DNA of 64,000 nt from the NCBI GenBank assembly GCA_963169345.1, contig CAUJCT010000033.1:93639-157638 (forward strand), given 5' to 3'. Below the pieces are notes generated by a model. It made no database searches. It had not been told where the DNA came from and saw nothing but the letters and a program-made list of their open reading frames with translations. The stretch is from Bacteroidota bacterium (lineage in GTDB: Bacteria > Bacteroidota > Bacteroidia > NS11-12g > UBA955). Shown here in pieces: positions 51,439 through 60,578 of the stretch. How positions within the stretch are numbered: the stretch's first letter is position 1; every line of letters begins with the position of its first letter. Both the position numbers and the translations under genes were made by a program.

Positions 51439-51936
51439 ATGAAAAACTGGTATAAGTATCATTATCTTTTTTGGGTTGGATTCCTTATCCTGTTTTTTGC
51501 AATTGATTATCTAAGATTTCATTACAAAATCTACTCTTTAATTGGAGTGTGTTATATAGCGGCTTTCTTTGTAGTATTGTCAGTGTTTTATATATATATT
51601 CAAAAAATACAAGGAAAGATTAGCGGGTGGACGACTATTTTGTTTTATGTATTATGGTTGCCACTTACCATAGGTTTATTGCTTGTAAGCTCCTATGGTT
51701 TTACATTTTTCAGAGAAAAGCAATTGATAAATAATCATCAAAAAAGTAAGGCAAGAATTGTCATGAAATATGAAACTAGAAATTCGTTTTGTCTAGAGTA
51801 CGAGTTCGATGCAGGAAATCAGATTGTGCACGATAAAAGGTATTTGGAAAAAGAGGTTTGGGATAAATACAGTGAAGGTGAAATAGTAGAAATTATCTTT
51901 GTTCCGGACTTACCTTTGAATAATACTCTAAAATAA
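51439..51936 (+). CDS. Small membrane protein, unknown function
   Basis: About 165 residues from the ATG at 51439, chosen by the promoter. Three transmembrane segments fill the first ~90 residues ('YLFWVGFLILFFAIDYL', 'IGVCYIAAFFVVLSVFYIY', 'TILFYVLWLPLTIGLLLVSS'). A soluble C-terminal part follows, 'SKARIVMKYETRNSFCLEYE', which resembles the beta-rich DUF3592-like tail of small bacterial membrane proteins. No function is known. It is AT-rich like the gene before it. Confidence 0.6.
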   Translation: MKNWYKYHYLFWVGFLILFFAIDYLRFHYKIYSLIGVCYIAAFFVVLSVFYIYIQKIQGKISGWTTILFYVLWLPLTIGLLLVSSYGFTFFREKQLINNHQKSKARIVMKYETRNSFCLEYEFDAGNQIVHDKRYLEKEVWDKYSEGEIVEIIFVPDLPLNNTLK

Positions 51937-51958
51937 ATTGTGAGTTCAATCCTTTTCC

Positions 51959-53083
51959 TTAAAGATTTTTCAAGGCTACAACATCCAGTTCATTGTTCTC
52001 ATTTTTAATCACCAGCAATATACTTTTATTACTGCCATAGAGCCCTTTAATATTTAAATCGGGTAAATTGATTTGAGTTGAAATACCATCTGTAATTTTG
52101 AATAAATAAGGCTTTGATCCAATGCTGTTGGCATATAAAAATCCTTTGTAGTAAAAGTAATTCATGGGAATAGTGCTTTTCTGTGAAGGTAAATCAAAAC
52201 TGATTTCATTCATGGTGTTTTTGACAAATGGCTCATATACCACTATTCTATCCGAACCCAACCATTTTTTAGTAAATACAATGAAAGGCTCTCTTTGTTC
52301 GGCCTCAATTAAGCGCAAATATTTGCCATAAACTGAACCAGATGTTCCACCTGAAGTCCCAACAAGTAATGGCGTAATGATAGATGTTTGAGACAGTATA
52401 CCTGATTTGTTTCGTTTTTCTATTCGCAAATCAGAATACCAGATACTATCGCGGTGGTACATAGTGCTTGGTTCAAAATGCACAAAGTAAGAGCTTGCAT
52501 TGTGTTCAAACAGACGCGCTCTGTAGGCAAATGAATCTTCAAAAGTTGTATTGGCAAACTTATAAACGATGTGTTCAAGGTCATAGTTTTCGAATGCTGA
52601 AAAATAAGTATGTCTGAAGCTTAAATTGTCGCCAATTGAGGTACTGATTTGCCAGGGTTGACCGGTGAATTTGGAAAGTTTATGATCCGATTCGGAATAA
52701 TATATCTTTGGAGAATGGTTTTGAGATTCGTACTCAAAGTGTATATGATCTCTTAACTTAAAATAATCAGTTGGCACTGTCATTTCGATATCTAAATTTG
52801 GCAAAACCCAGCTTTGCAGTTTGCCGTCGAACAATTGTGAGATATTCTGGTTTTCTCCGATTTTATAGGCCCTGACTATAAACTTAATCTTACCATTCAT
52901 GTCTTCACCGAAGAAAATTGGGAGCATAGAGTCGAATTGCTCTTTGGGTACAGTAAACAGATACGCGCAGTTTTTATTCGAATAAAAGGCAAGCTTTTCG
53001 GAGTGTTCATCTATTTTGTCTTTTTTCTTGCAAGACGATACAATGAGAATACAAACAACAGTCAATGAAAGTAGCGTTTTCAT
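51959..53083 (-). CDS. Lipoprotein of unknown function
   Basis: About 374 residues from the start at 53083, where the signal ('MKTLLSLTVVCILIVSSC') begins; a Met 7 codons upstream is less likely. The lipobox Cys18 is followed by Lys-Lys-Lys-Asp. The mature part is beta-rich, contains a Gly/Ser run ('VGTSGGTSGSVYG'), and may be a beta-propeller. No family was recognised. It is convergent with the small membrane protein gene, 22 bases away. Confidence 0.6.
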   Translation of the reverse strand: MKTLLSLTVVCILIVSSCKKKDKIDEHSEKLAFYSNKNCAYLFTVPKEQFDSMLPIFFGEDMNGKIKFIVRAYKIGENQNISQLFDGKLQSWVLPNLDIEMTVPTDYFKLRDHIHFEYESQNHSPKIYYSESDHKLSKFTGQPWQISTSIGDNLSFRHTYFSAFENYDLEHIVYKFANTTFEDSFAYRARLFEHNASSYFVHFEPSTMYHRDSIWYSDLRIEKRNKSGILSQTSIITPLLVGTSGGTSGSVYGKYLRLIEAEQREPFIVFTKKWLGSDRIVVYEPFVKNTMNEISFDLPSQKSTIPMNYFYYKGFLYANSIGSKPYLFKITDGISTQINLPDLNIKGLYGSNKSILLVIKNENNELDVVALKNL

Positions 53084-53226
53084 GTCAATACAACTTTTAT
53101 TCAATCATTTAATTGAATCCATTGCAATAAAATGACATAAAAAGTGATAAATTTCGACCGGCAGCATTTTGAAAATTAAAGGAGTCTAATGGAAATATTA
53201 CAGGCAATAAATTCGTTTTAAATGTT

Positions 53227-55161
53227 ATGAATACTAAAATTAAAACTTTCAGCGACTGGCGTAGTCAATTAAAAATGCACCCACTACTTGTGCTGTGTGT
53301 TATCTCAAGTATTGGAATATGGACAATAAATGATAACTACAAACAAAAGGAATCATCTTTAAATATATCAACGTTCTCTAATGCAGACAGTCCGTCGAAT
53401 TGCAAATCTTATGTACATGGCACTATTACGGATGCTAACGCCAATAAAGTTGTGGGGCAGGTTGTTTATTTAAAAACATCCAAAAAATACCGAATAGTCG
53501 ATTCAGCAGTTAGTGACAAGAATGGGGAGTATATATTCTGTCTCAAGTTTTCCGGTAAATATGTTTTAGTCATTGATCACAGTAATTCCGAATATTATGA
53601 GCAGCCTATTGACATTCAAAAGGGCGAACAAATTATAAATGTGGCCTTAAGTCGTAAAATAATGACTTCTGCGATTGTAAGGCTAAGCAAGAGGAGTAAG
53701 AGAAGATCCAATTTTGCAGTTTCTCCACCTTTTATGTATAAAAGCGGTGATAGAGAGTCAACAGAAGAATACAAATCAGTAAAAGAAAGCAGATTTATAA
53801 AAACATTACAGGATCCATTATCCACCTTTAGTTCAGATGTCGATAATGCCTCTTATACCAATGTGCGCCGTATGATTTCCCAAAACCAGGTGCCTCCCAT
53901 TGATGCAGTAAGAGTTGAGGAATTTATAAATTATTTCGATTATACCTACAGCCAACCAGATTATGACCAGAATATTTCCGTTCAGATGGAAGAAGCCACT
54001 TGTCCCTGGAAAGCAGAGCACAAACTTGTAAAAATCGGTTTAAAAGCTGTTGATATTGAAAAAACTCAGATGATGCCCAATAATCTGGTGTTTTTAATTG
54101 ATGTTTCCGGGTCTATGGGCGTTCCGAACAAACTGCCTTTGGTACAATCTTCGTTGAAGATCATGATAAGAAATCTGAACCCAAGTGATAAGATTTCTAT
54201 TGTTACTTATGCCGGTTATACTAAATTGGCACTTGAATCAACGCCGTGCTTGGATTCTTCTTTAATATTTAAAGTTATTGATGGCCTGAACTCAGGTGGT
54301 TCGACGGCAGGTGGTAGCGGTATCGTTATGGCTTATGATGAAGCTAATAAGAATTATATCCAAGATGGGAACAATCGAATAATTTTAGTGACTGATGGTG
54401 ATTTTAACGTAGGAGTTCAGAATGAGTCTGAATTGTTGAAATTAATTGAGGAAAAGAGAAAAAGTGGCGTATATCTGACAGTCTGTGGCTTTGGTATGGG
54501 GAATTATAAAGACTCTAAATTGGAAGTGTTGGCCGACAATGGGAACGGAAATTACTACTACATCGACAATCAAAGAGAAGCTGAAAGAGTGTTTAGTTAT
54601 GGTTTATCGTCAACATTATTGACTATGGCCAAAGATGTTAAGATTCAGGTTGAGTTTAATCCAAAATATGTTCAGGCATACAGATTAATTGGCTATGAAA
54701 ACAGACATCTCGAAAATGAGGATTTTACAGACGATGAAAAGGATGCAGGCGAAATGGGAGCTGGTCAAACTGTAACCGCCTTGTATGAAATAGTGCCTTG
54801 GAGTGTGAAAATGAGCGACAGTAATGAAGTTAAATTAAAGTACACGCGTGTTGATAGGGCCATAGCGGATTCAAGCAGTGAAATATTGACAGTTAAAGTC
54901 AGATATAAAAAGCCAAATACAAACAGAAGCATTGAAATAGTCAAAGTTTTAAATACCAGTCACCAGACATACAATCAAGCTTCTCCCGACTTCAGACTAG
55001 CCTGCGGAGTAGCTTTATTTGGAATGTTGCTAAGAGAGTCTGAATATGCTGGCAATGCCGATTATAAAATGGTGTTGAAGTTACTAAGTGGCATCAATAA
55101 TGAAAAAGTAAATGAACTAATTGCTCTAGTAAAATGGATTGAGAAAAATAAGACTAAATGA
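53227..55161 (+). CDS. Von Willebrand factor A protein (YfbK-like)
   Basis: 644 residues. A hydrophobic segment near 18-32 is a signal or anchor. Residues 60-140 form a carboxypeptidase-regulatory-like beta domain ('VHGTITDANANKVVGQVVYL'). Residues 190-280 match the VWF_A-associated N-terminal region ('DPLSTFSSDVDNASYTNVRR', 'RVEEFINYFDY'). The VWA domain has an intact metal site, Asp292-x-Ser-x-Ser in 'FLIDVSGSMG'. The C-terminal part matches DUF3520 ('AYRLIGYENRHLENEDF', 'AGQTVTALYEIVP'). A surface or periplasmic binding protein; the partner is unknown. Confidence 0.87.
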   Translation: MNTKIKTFSDWRSQLKMHPLLVLCVISSIGIWTINDNYKQKESSLNISTFSNADSPSNCKSYVHGTITDANANKVVGQVVYLKTSKKYRIVDSAVSDKNGEYIFCLKFSGKYVLVIDHSNSEYYEQPIDIQKGEQIINVALSRKIMTSAIVRLSKRSKRRSNFAVSPPFMYKSGDRESTEEYKSVKESRFIKTLQDPLSTFSSDVDNASYTNVRRMISQNQVPPIDAVRVEEFINYFDYTYSQPDYDQNISVQMEEATCPWKAEHKLVKIGLKAVDIEKTQMMPNNLVFLIDVSGSMGVPNKLPLVQSSLKIMIRNLNPSDKISIVTYAGYTKLALESTPCLDSSLIFKVIDGLNSGGSTAGGSGIVMAYDEANKNYIQDGNNRIILVTDGDFNVGVQNESELLKLIEEKRKSGVYLTVCGFGMGNYKDSKLEVLADNGNGNYYYIDNQREAERVFSYGLSSTLLTMAKDVKIQVEFNPKYVQAYRLIGYENRHLENEDFTDDEKDAGEMGAGQTVTALYEIVPWSVKMSDSNEVKLKYTRVDRAIADSSSEILTVKVRYKKPNTNRSIEIVKVLNTSHQTYNQASPDFRLACGVALFGMLLRESEYAGNADYKMVLKLLSGINNEKVNELIALVKWIEKNKTK

Positions 55162-55214
55162 GTTTCATCTTTCATAGTTCAATGAGTGATTTTGAACAAT
55201 ATTTATGTTATGAA

Positions 55215-56768
55215 TTACCGCAAAATCACATAACTCTGTTTACCGATTTGTGTTTTTAAAACAAGTATATAAGCTCCATTTGACAGCGTAGCTAAATCTA
55301 CAACGGATGAATGCAATCCGGCTTCCATTGCTTCATTTTTCGTTATATCCAACACTATTCGTCCTTGCATATCCATAATGTAAATACTGACATGTTCAGG
55401 TACAGTTAAATTAAATTCGAGATTTAAGAATTCATTGGCTGGGTTAGGGTATATCCGGGTATTCCTTATTACCTGATGCGGAATTGAGGATATTAAGCCT
55501 GAATGGTACCTGGCTACTACTATTGAATTAACGATAGAATCATTCATATAACCACCTGCTACTACAATCTTATTATCAGCTTGCAATGCTAGACTGTTGC
55601 CGTGATTATATTTATTACCATAACTTAGAATAGCAAAGCCTGTTGAATTAAAACTGCCATCAAATGACCCATCATTATTAATTCGAGCTAAAATAATTTG
55701 GGAATCATAGGCTTTTGAAAGTGTTCCTACAGCAAGTATCTTGCCATCAGGTTGAATGAGTACATCATTGAAATAGCTTGTTCCGCCGGGAATATAATAA
55801 TTCCTGAATCCTTTGCCGGCAAAACTCTTGTCATAGCGGCCGTTTGTGTCTAGACGTGTAAGGGCACATTCTACGCTCACAGTAATTTCTGTTCGACCTG
55901 CTATTATAATTTTACCATCTGATTGAATGGCGATGCCACTAGGATATCCTTCACCATGATAACGTATTTCAAGAAAATTGATACCAACGGAATTGAAGCT
56001 GGTGTCCAGTTTTCCATCTGTAGTCAATCTTGCTAAGTAGTATTGATTATATGGTGTAGTAAATATATAACCGGCTGCCACTATTTTTCCGTCAGGTTGT
56101 AGGGCTAGACATGTGCCCCCATCTACAAAATGAGAACCAATTATATTAGACCAACCTTTGTTGTTAAAGGTCGAATCGAAATAACCATTGCTGTCTAGTC
56201 TCACAACAACCATATCATCGTAAGCTTTACCTATTGCTACAATCTTCCCATCTGGTTGTATCAAAATATCTTCTATGCTTTCAGGTTTGTAATTTAAGGT
56301 GACTTTAAATGCTACTTTGCCATATCCCCTGAAGCTGCTGTCAAGCGTGCCATTCACATTGTAACGTGCAATACCCATTTTTTTATTGAGACCGAGACTG
56401 TCGACATACCCCGCAACTACAATCTTGCCGTCCTTTTGTAAGGCAGCAGATAGAATGTAATCGTCCAGTCCTCCAAAGTCGGTAGTCACTTTGCCTTTTA
56501 TACCGAATGTGGTATCCAAAGTCCCGTCTCTGTTATACCTTACAACAACAAAATCTTTATTCGTATTGTTTTTAGTATAGCCTCCAACAATGATTTTTCC
56601 ATCTTTTTGAACTAAAATCATTTCACCGTAAATATCATTTTTTCCTGCAGTGGTTCTGACTTTTCCCCCTGTGCCAAAGGATGGATCCAATGTGCCCGGT
56701 TGCGCAGTGAGAGGTGCAAAGCTAAGCCCTGTAAACAGGATAAAGAGTGACAGTAGATGTAATTTCAT
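55215..56768 (-). CDS. T9SS cargo protein with delta-60 repeats
   Basis: 517 residues. After the signal peptide ('TGLSFAPLTAQPG') come about eight delta-60 repeats of 45-55 residues. They follow the pattern 'G-x-L-D-T-x-F', then 'LQ-x-DGKI-x-V-x-G' and 'ARYN-x-(D/N)G': for example 'LDPSFGTGGKVRT', 'VQKDGKIIVGGYT', 'VRYNRDGTLDTTFGIKGKV'. The repeats probably form a beta-propeller. The sorting domain is 'IYPNPANEFLNLEFNLTVP' to 'NGAYILVLKTQIGKQSYVIL'. First of three neighbouring propeller-type cargo genes, all on the minus strand. Confidence 0.9.
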   Translation of the reverse strand: MKLHLLSLFILFTGLSFAPLTAQPGTLDPSFGTGGKVRTTAGKNDIYGEMILVQKDGKIIVGGYTKNNTNKDFVVVRYNRDGTLDTTFGIKGKVTTDFGGLDDYILSAALQKDGKIVVAGYVDSLGLNKKMGIARYNVNGTLDSSFRGYGKVAFKVTLNYKPESIEDILIQPDGKIVAIGKAYDDMVVVRLDSNGYFDSTFNNKGWSNIIGSHFVDGGTCLALQPDGKIVAAGYIFTTPYNQYYLARLTTDGKLDTSFNSVGINFLEIRYHGEGYPSGIAIQSDGKIIIAGRTEITVSVECALTRLDTNGRYDKSFAGKGFRNYYIPGGTSYFNDVLIQPDGKILAVGTLSKAYDSQIILARINNDGSFDGSFNSTGFAILSYGNKYNHGNSLALQADNKIVVAGGYMNDSIVNSIVVARYHSGLISSIPHQVIRNTRIYPNPANEFLNLEFNLTVPEHVSIYIMDMQGRIVLDITKNEAMEAGLHSSVVDLATLSNGAYILVLKTQIGKQSYVILR

Positions 56769-56888
56769 AGTATGAATTCTCGTTCAATTAAAAGACAAAA
56801 CTAAGTAAAGTTTAAAACTTGAAAAGTCCAATTTTGCAATTCAATTAAGCTAAGTGGGCTTCAGATGTCACTATCGTTTTAATTGAAC

Positions 56889-57491
56889 TTATTTGAGTTC
56901 CGATAAAATGATTTTCTTTTGCTTTAGAGTGTTGGTCAGGGCTTTTTCCCTCACTTTTGGGTCCTCGCTGTTTATGAGACTGAAATATTCTGTTGGAACC
57001 ACTTGCCAGGATAAACCATATTTATCTTTACACCATCCACAGGCACTTTCCTGACCGCCATTGGTGGTTAAGGCATTCCAGTAGTAATCCACTTCTTCCT
57101 GGTCTTTGCAATTAATAACAAAGGAAACAGATTCATTGTATTTGAAATAAGGACCTGCAGCAAGTATGCTGAATTCAACGCCGTTAATTTCCATAACAGC
57201 TGTTTCAAACTTGCCGCCTCCCGCTTCTGGTGGATTGGTGTATTGGTGATGTTCCTTCATCTTGCCATCTTTGAATATAGAGAGGTAGTAGTCGACTACT
57301 GCTTTGGCGTCTGTTGTCTCAGCCCAGAGACATGGGGTAATTTTTTGTATCATCTTATTAGAGTTTTTGGATAATTGTTGATTTGAAGTGCTGTCATTCG
57401 TATTGTTGACTTGTTTATTTGAAGTATTCGTGCATCCCATTAATATGGCGATAAGGAATACGGGTAAAAATGTAAATGTTGATGTTTTCAT
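56889..57491 (-). CDS. Exported VOC (PhnB-like) protein, lipoprotein
   Basis: 200 residues. The VOC domain begins at residue 47 ('MIQKITPCLWAETTDAKAVV') and continues through 'NGVEFSILAAGPYFKYNESV' and 'CGWCKDKYGLSWQVVPTEYF'. These are the usual PhnB/glyoxalase-like motifs. The 46 residues before it are a lipoprotein signal ('FLIAILMGC', Cys20) plus an Asn/Ser-rich linker, which is unusual: this family is normally cytoplasmic. The start overlaps the SRPBCC stop by 4 bases, which supports the long form. Last gene of the second ArsR operon. Ligand unknown. Confidence 0.8.
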   Translation of the reverse strand: MKTSTFTFLPVFLIAILMGCTNTSNKQVNNTNDSTSNQQLSKNSNKMIQKITPCLWAETTDAKAVVDYYLSIFKDGKMKEHHQYTNPPEAGGGKFETAVMEINGVEFSILAAGPYFKYNESVSFVINCKDQEEVDYYWNALTTNGGQESACGWCKDKYGLSWQVVPTEYFSLINSEDPKVREKALTNTLKQKKIILSELK

Positions 57492-57982
57492 ATTTGGTTT
57501 TCAAATATAAGGTCTAATTGATTTAATGACACAGTATAACCTTCTTTAAAGCCCATTTCAATCATCAATTCCATGCGTTCAAGCGATTCATTGTAAATTG
57601 AAATCTCGACTTTTGTAACGCCGTTGTTTTCATGAAAAGAATAATCCCAGTCGGAGCCCGGTAACATTAGGTTTTCATGCTCATCAGCAAAGCAATTAAA
57701 CAAACTGAAATGGGTCTTGGGTGTTATCGATTTGTATTCCTGAATTATCCAGCGTTCAAGGCCTTCAGGGCTAATCATGGCATACATTCTTTTACCACCA
57801 ACTTCGAAATCCTGGTATTTTGTTCTGGCTCTGAAAGGTTGAGGCGCATTCCATTGATCGAGAATTTCAGCATCCGTAAATGCCTGCCAGACCATAGAAA
57901 GTTCTGCATTGAATTCACGTGTAATAGTAACGGTCTTTTTGGTTTTGTCGACTTTAAAATCGAATAATAAGTTGTTGTTCAT
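57488..57982 (-). CDS. SRPBCC (AHSA1-like) domain protein, second operon
   Basis: 164 residues. 'VTITREFNAELSMVWQAFTD' and 'ILDQWNAPQPFRARTKYQDF' are the AHSA1 opening, followed by 'GGKRMYAMISPEGLERWIIQ'. It overlaps ArsR by 4 bases upstream and the VOC gene by 4 downstream, so three genes are translated together. It resembles the gene at 39998 in fold, but they are only distant relatives. Confidence 0.88.
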   Translation of the reverse strand: MNNNLLFDFKVDKTKKTVTITREFNAELSMVWQAFTDAEILDQWNAPQPFRARTKYQDFEVGGKRMYAMISPEGLERWIIQEYKSITPKTHFSLFNCFADEHENLMLPGSDWDYSFHENNGVTKVEISIYNESLERMELMIEMGFKEGYTVSLNQLDLIFENQI

Positions 57983-58299
57983 TTTTTGTTTTTTTTCATT
58001 TTTAATAATATCTCATCCAGTTGTTCGAACTGATTTTCCCATGCTTTTCTGAATTGCTCCAGCCAGGTATCAATTTCCTTCATTTTTTTGACTTCAAGCG
58101 AGTAATAGATTTCTCGTCCATATTGTTCTTGTTTGACAAGTTCGCATTCGGTTAAAATCTTAATATGGTTAGAAACACCTTGTCTTGAAATATCAAAATG
58201 TTCGGCAAGAGCATTGGGTGTCATAGCTTGTACAACTAGGAGGCTCAGTATGGCACGTCTGGTAGGGTCGGCAATGGCTTGATAAATATCTCTTCTCAT
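57979..58299 (-). CDS. ArsR-family transcriptional repressor, second operon
   Basis: 106 residues. The same family opening as at 39678: '[20 protein letters not shown]'. The recognition helix region is 'NALAEHFDISRQGVSNHIKI', with the wing 'LVKQEQYGREIYYSLEVKKM'. No metal-binding Cys motif. The C-terminus is Lys-rich. Two palindromes over its promoter, in the same geometry as at the other ArsR gene, imply autorepression of ArsR-SRPBCC-VOC. Confidence 0.92.
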   Translation of the reverse strand: MRRDIYQAIADPTRRAILSLLVVQAMTPNALAEHFDISRQGVSNHIKILTECELVKQEQYGREIYYSLEVKKMKEIDTWLEQFRKAWENQFEQLDEILLKMKKNKK

Positions 58300-58307
58300 T
58301 TAAATAT

Positions 58308-58353
58308 GCAAGTAATCGTTTGCAAATGTATATGCAAGTATTCACTTGCGCAA
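58308..58353 (-). promoter_or_regulatory. Promoter and two operators of the second ArsR operon
   Basis: On the minus strand: TTG (58351-58353), 20 bases, TACATTTG (58323-58330). Palindrome GCAAGTATTCACTTGC (58334-58349) sits in the spacer, and GCAAGTAATCGTTTGC (58308-58323) touches the -7 element. The two start 26 bases apart, as at 39.6 kb. Confidence 0.82.
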
Positions 58354-58452
58354 TTATTTCTTCAGAAAAATAGCTTAATGAATATTAATTATTTGAAAAT
58401 CAGGAGTGAAAATTTTCAGGATGCTTACATCGTTTTGATGAATGAAGAACAA

Positions 58453-60489
58453 TTATTCGATGATGATCTTTTGAGTATAATACCCATCCATAGAATGAAC
58501 ACTTACAATATAAATTCCCTTCTCAAGATGAGATAAATCAACAGAATAATGACCCGCATTGTCGTTTACAAATGTTGTTTCATAGACATTTTTTCCCTGC
58601 ATATCTACTATAGTTAATTTGATAAGTACAGACTGACTTTGTACAGAAAAAATACCATTACTGGGATTAGGTGTAATAGTCAATTGGCTAATTTTATTTT
58701 GTTTCAAACCCAGTGGCATATCTGTAATCGGTATTTTCCAAATTCCATTCATGGTACCGGCATAAATATCCCCTTTGTAAAATGCCAATGCCTGAACTTT
58801 TTTACTGCCAAGTCCAGTGTTTATTTGCATCCAGCTAGCCCCTTTATTATTGGAAAAGTAAACACCTCCATCGTATGTACCGACAAAAATATTGGTACCA
58901 TAAACCAATACAGATTGAATGTACCAATTGCCCAAACCCGAATTTTTCTCACGCCATGTTTTGCCTAAATCATCCGAAACATACATACCACCACCATAAG
59001 TGCCGGCAAATAAAGTAGTGCCAATAAATGACAAGGTTTTTACATCATTGCTAATTGCAGGAATGGATAGCTCCGACCAGTTGTCACCATTATCCAGCGT
59101 AACATAAATTCTGCCATTTCTTGAACCGGCAAATATCCTGTTGCCCTCTGAAACAAATGAAAAGAGGTCTTGATTCTCTATGCCTTTGGTAATTTTTTGC
59201 CAATTTCTACCCGAATCAATTGATCTGAAAGTACCATCAAAGGAAGTAGCAGCGAAGAGTGTATTGCCAGTTGCAAATATTGAGATGATATCCAATCGCG
59301 ATAAACCATTGTTGACAGGCGTCCAGGTCCATCCATTGTCATCTGATTTAAAAACACCATTTTCAATAGTCCCTGCAAAAAGCAAGGCACCCATAGTGCA
59401 TATCTTAGTAATGTATTCGTTTTGTATAGCAGAGTCGCCTCTGGTCCAATTCGAGCTGGTATCTGAAGTAAAACTGATACCACCATAACGGCTACCAGAA
59501 TAAATGAATTCACCTTTAACTGCTAGACTAGTGGAAGTAGTGCCATTAATACCATTTGACCTGTATTCCCAAGCCTGACCGGAATCTGTACTGCCATACA
59601 CACCGTAATTTGTTGCAGCCAGCCAGGTACTATCATCTAAAATCAATGCATTTACAGAAGGGTTTCTTAATCCATTCTTTAATGCAGTCCAGTTCTCAGC
59701 ATTATCATAACTAATGAAGACACCACTGTCGGCCCCGACAATGAGAGCACTGTCCAATTGTATAATTTGATTAATCTTATTAAATGAAGGCATACCAATC
59801 GCCTTTTTGGTCCATGTTTGTCCCGTATCAGCTGATACAAATACACCTTCCCACAATCCAGCGAACACGATATGATCTTTCACAGATAGAGACAGAATAG
59901 TTGTAAAGATATTCTTACTGAATTTAAGCCAGGAGCCACCATTGTCTTTCGACCAAAAGACCCCACTGCTGGTAGCAACATAGATAGTCGATCCATCCAC
60001 AACAAAGTCATTAATCCCACTGCTGTATAATTCAGTCCAGGTAGTACCATTATTGGTAGTAGAATACAAATTACTAGAGGTACCCACCATTATTTTAGCA
60101 CCAATAACCTGAATACACTGAACGTCGTCGTATAACCAGGCCACTTTCATTTTAGTCCAGTTCTGTCCATTGTTAGAGGAAGTCCATAGGTCGCCATACT
60201 CAGTCCCGAGAAATATTTTACCACCATAACATTCCAAAGTAAGAATACTGTTGCTACTCGAGAAAGAAGACAATTTATTCCATTGTTTTCCCTCATCATC
60301 TGAGTAATACAGGACATTGCCATTGGTACCGGCAAATATTCTGCTTCCATTGCGGGTCATACAATTAATCCGACCACCAAAAGGTCCCTCAACTTGCGAC
60401 CATTGAGCATAAATTTCAGCAGAGTAAAATGCCATGAAAAGCATCAGGAACAGAATTCCCTTTTTCATATAGTAAGTTTTCATTTTCAT
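58453..60489 (-). CDS. T9SS cargo protein, BNR/Ycf48-like beta-propeller
   Basis: 678 residues. The signal peptide ends near 'YSAEIYAQW'; a Met 7 codons in (60468) is an alternative start. From about 30 to 590 there are some 14 repeats with the 'S-x-D-x-G-x-x-W' Asp-box: 'YYSDDEGKQWNKLSS', 'TSSNNGQNWTKMKV', 'YSTTNNGTTWTELYS', 'RSIDSGRNWQKIT'. This is the BNR/sortilin/photosystem-assembly-like propeller fold. The sorting domain is 'LTITPNPSNGIFSVQSQS' to 'KGIYIVSVHSMDGYYTQKI'. A glycan- or surface-binding role is possible. Sialidase activity is not supported: no catalytic motif was seen. Confidence 0.88.
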   Translation of the reverse strand: MKMKTYYMKKGILFLMLFMAFYSAEIYAQWSQVEGPFGGRINCMTRNGSRIFAGTNGNVLYYSDDEGKQWNKLSSFSSSNSILTLECYGGKIFLGTEYGDLWTSSNNGQNWTKMKVAWLYDDVQCIQVIGAKIMVGTSSNLYSTTNNGTTWTELYSSGINDFVVDGSTIYVATSSGVFWSKDNGGSWLKFSKNIFTTILSLSVKDHIVFAGLWEGVFVSADTGQTWTKKAIGMPSFNKINQIIQLDSALIVGADSGVFISYDNAENWTALKNGLRNPSVNALILDDSTWLAATNYGVYGSTDSGQAWEYRSNGINGTTSTSLAVKGEFIYSGSRYGGISFTSDTSSNWTRGDSAIQNEYITKICTMGALLFAGTIENGVFKSDDNGWTWTPVNNGLSRLDIISIFATGNTLFAATSFDGTFRSIDSGRNWQKITKGIENQDLFSFVSEGNRIFAGSRNGRIYVTLDNGDNWSELSIPAISNDVKTLSFIGTTLFAGTYGGGMYVSDDLGKTWREKNSGLGNWYIQSVLVYGTNIFVGTYDGGVYFSNNKGASWMQINTGLGSKKVQALAFYKGDIYAGTMNGIWKIPITDMPLGLKQNKISQLTITPNPSNGIFSVQSQSVLIKLTIVDMQGKNVYETTFVNDNAGHYSVDLSHLEKGIYIVSVHSMDGYYTQKIIIE

Positions 60490-60578
60490 AGTAATAAGAA
60501 TTTGATTGAAGGTTTTAGATAGGATTTATACAAATCTAAAAAAGAATGTGAGATTTGAGTTAAATGTTGTAAAACTCA

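Noticed and set aside
58279..58536. 85-codon plus-strand open frame between ArsR and the BNR gene
   Set aside because: It overlaps the ArsR operators at one end and the end of the BNR gene at the other, and has no motif.
58453..60489. Sialidase function for the BNR-like T9SS protein
   Set aside because: Asp-boxes occur in many non-enzymatic propellers and I see no sialidase catalytic Arg/Tyr/Glu arrangement.
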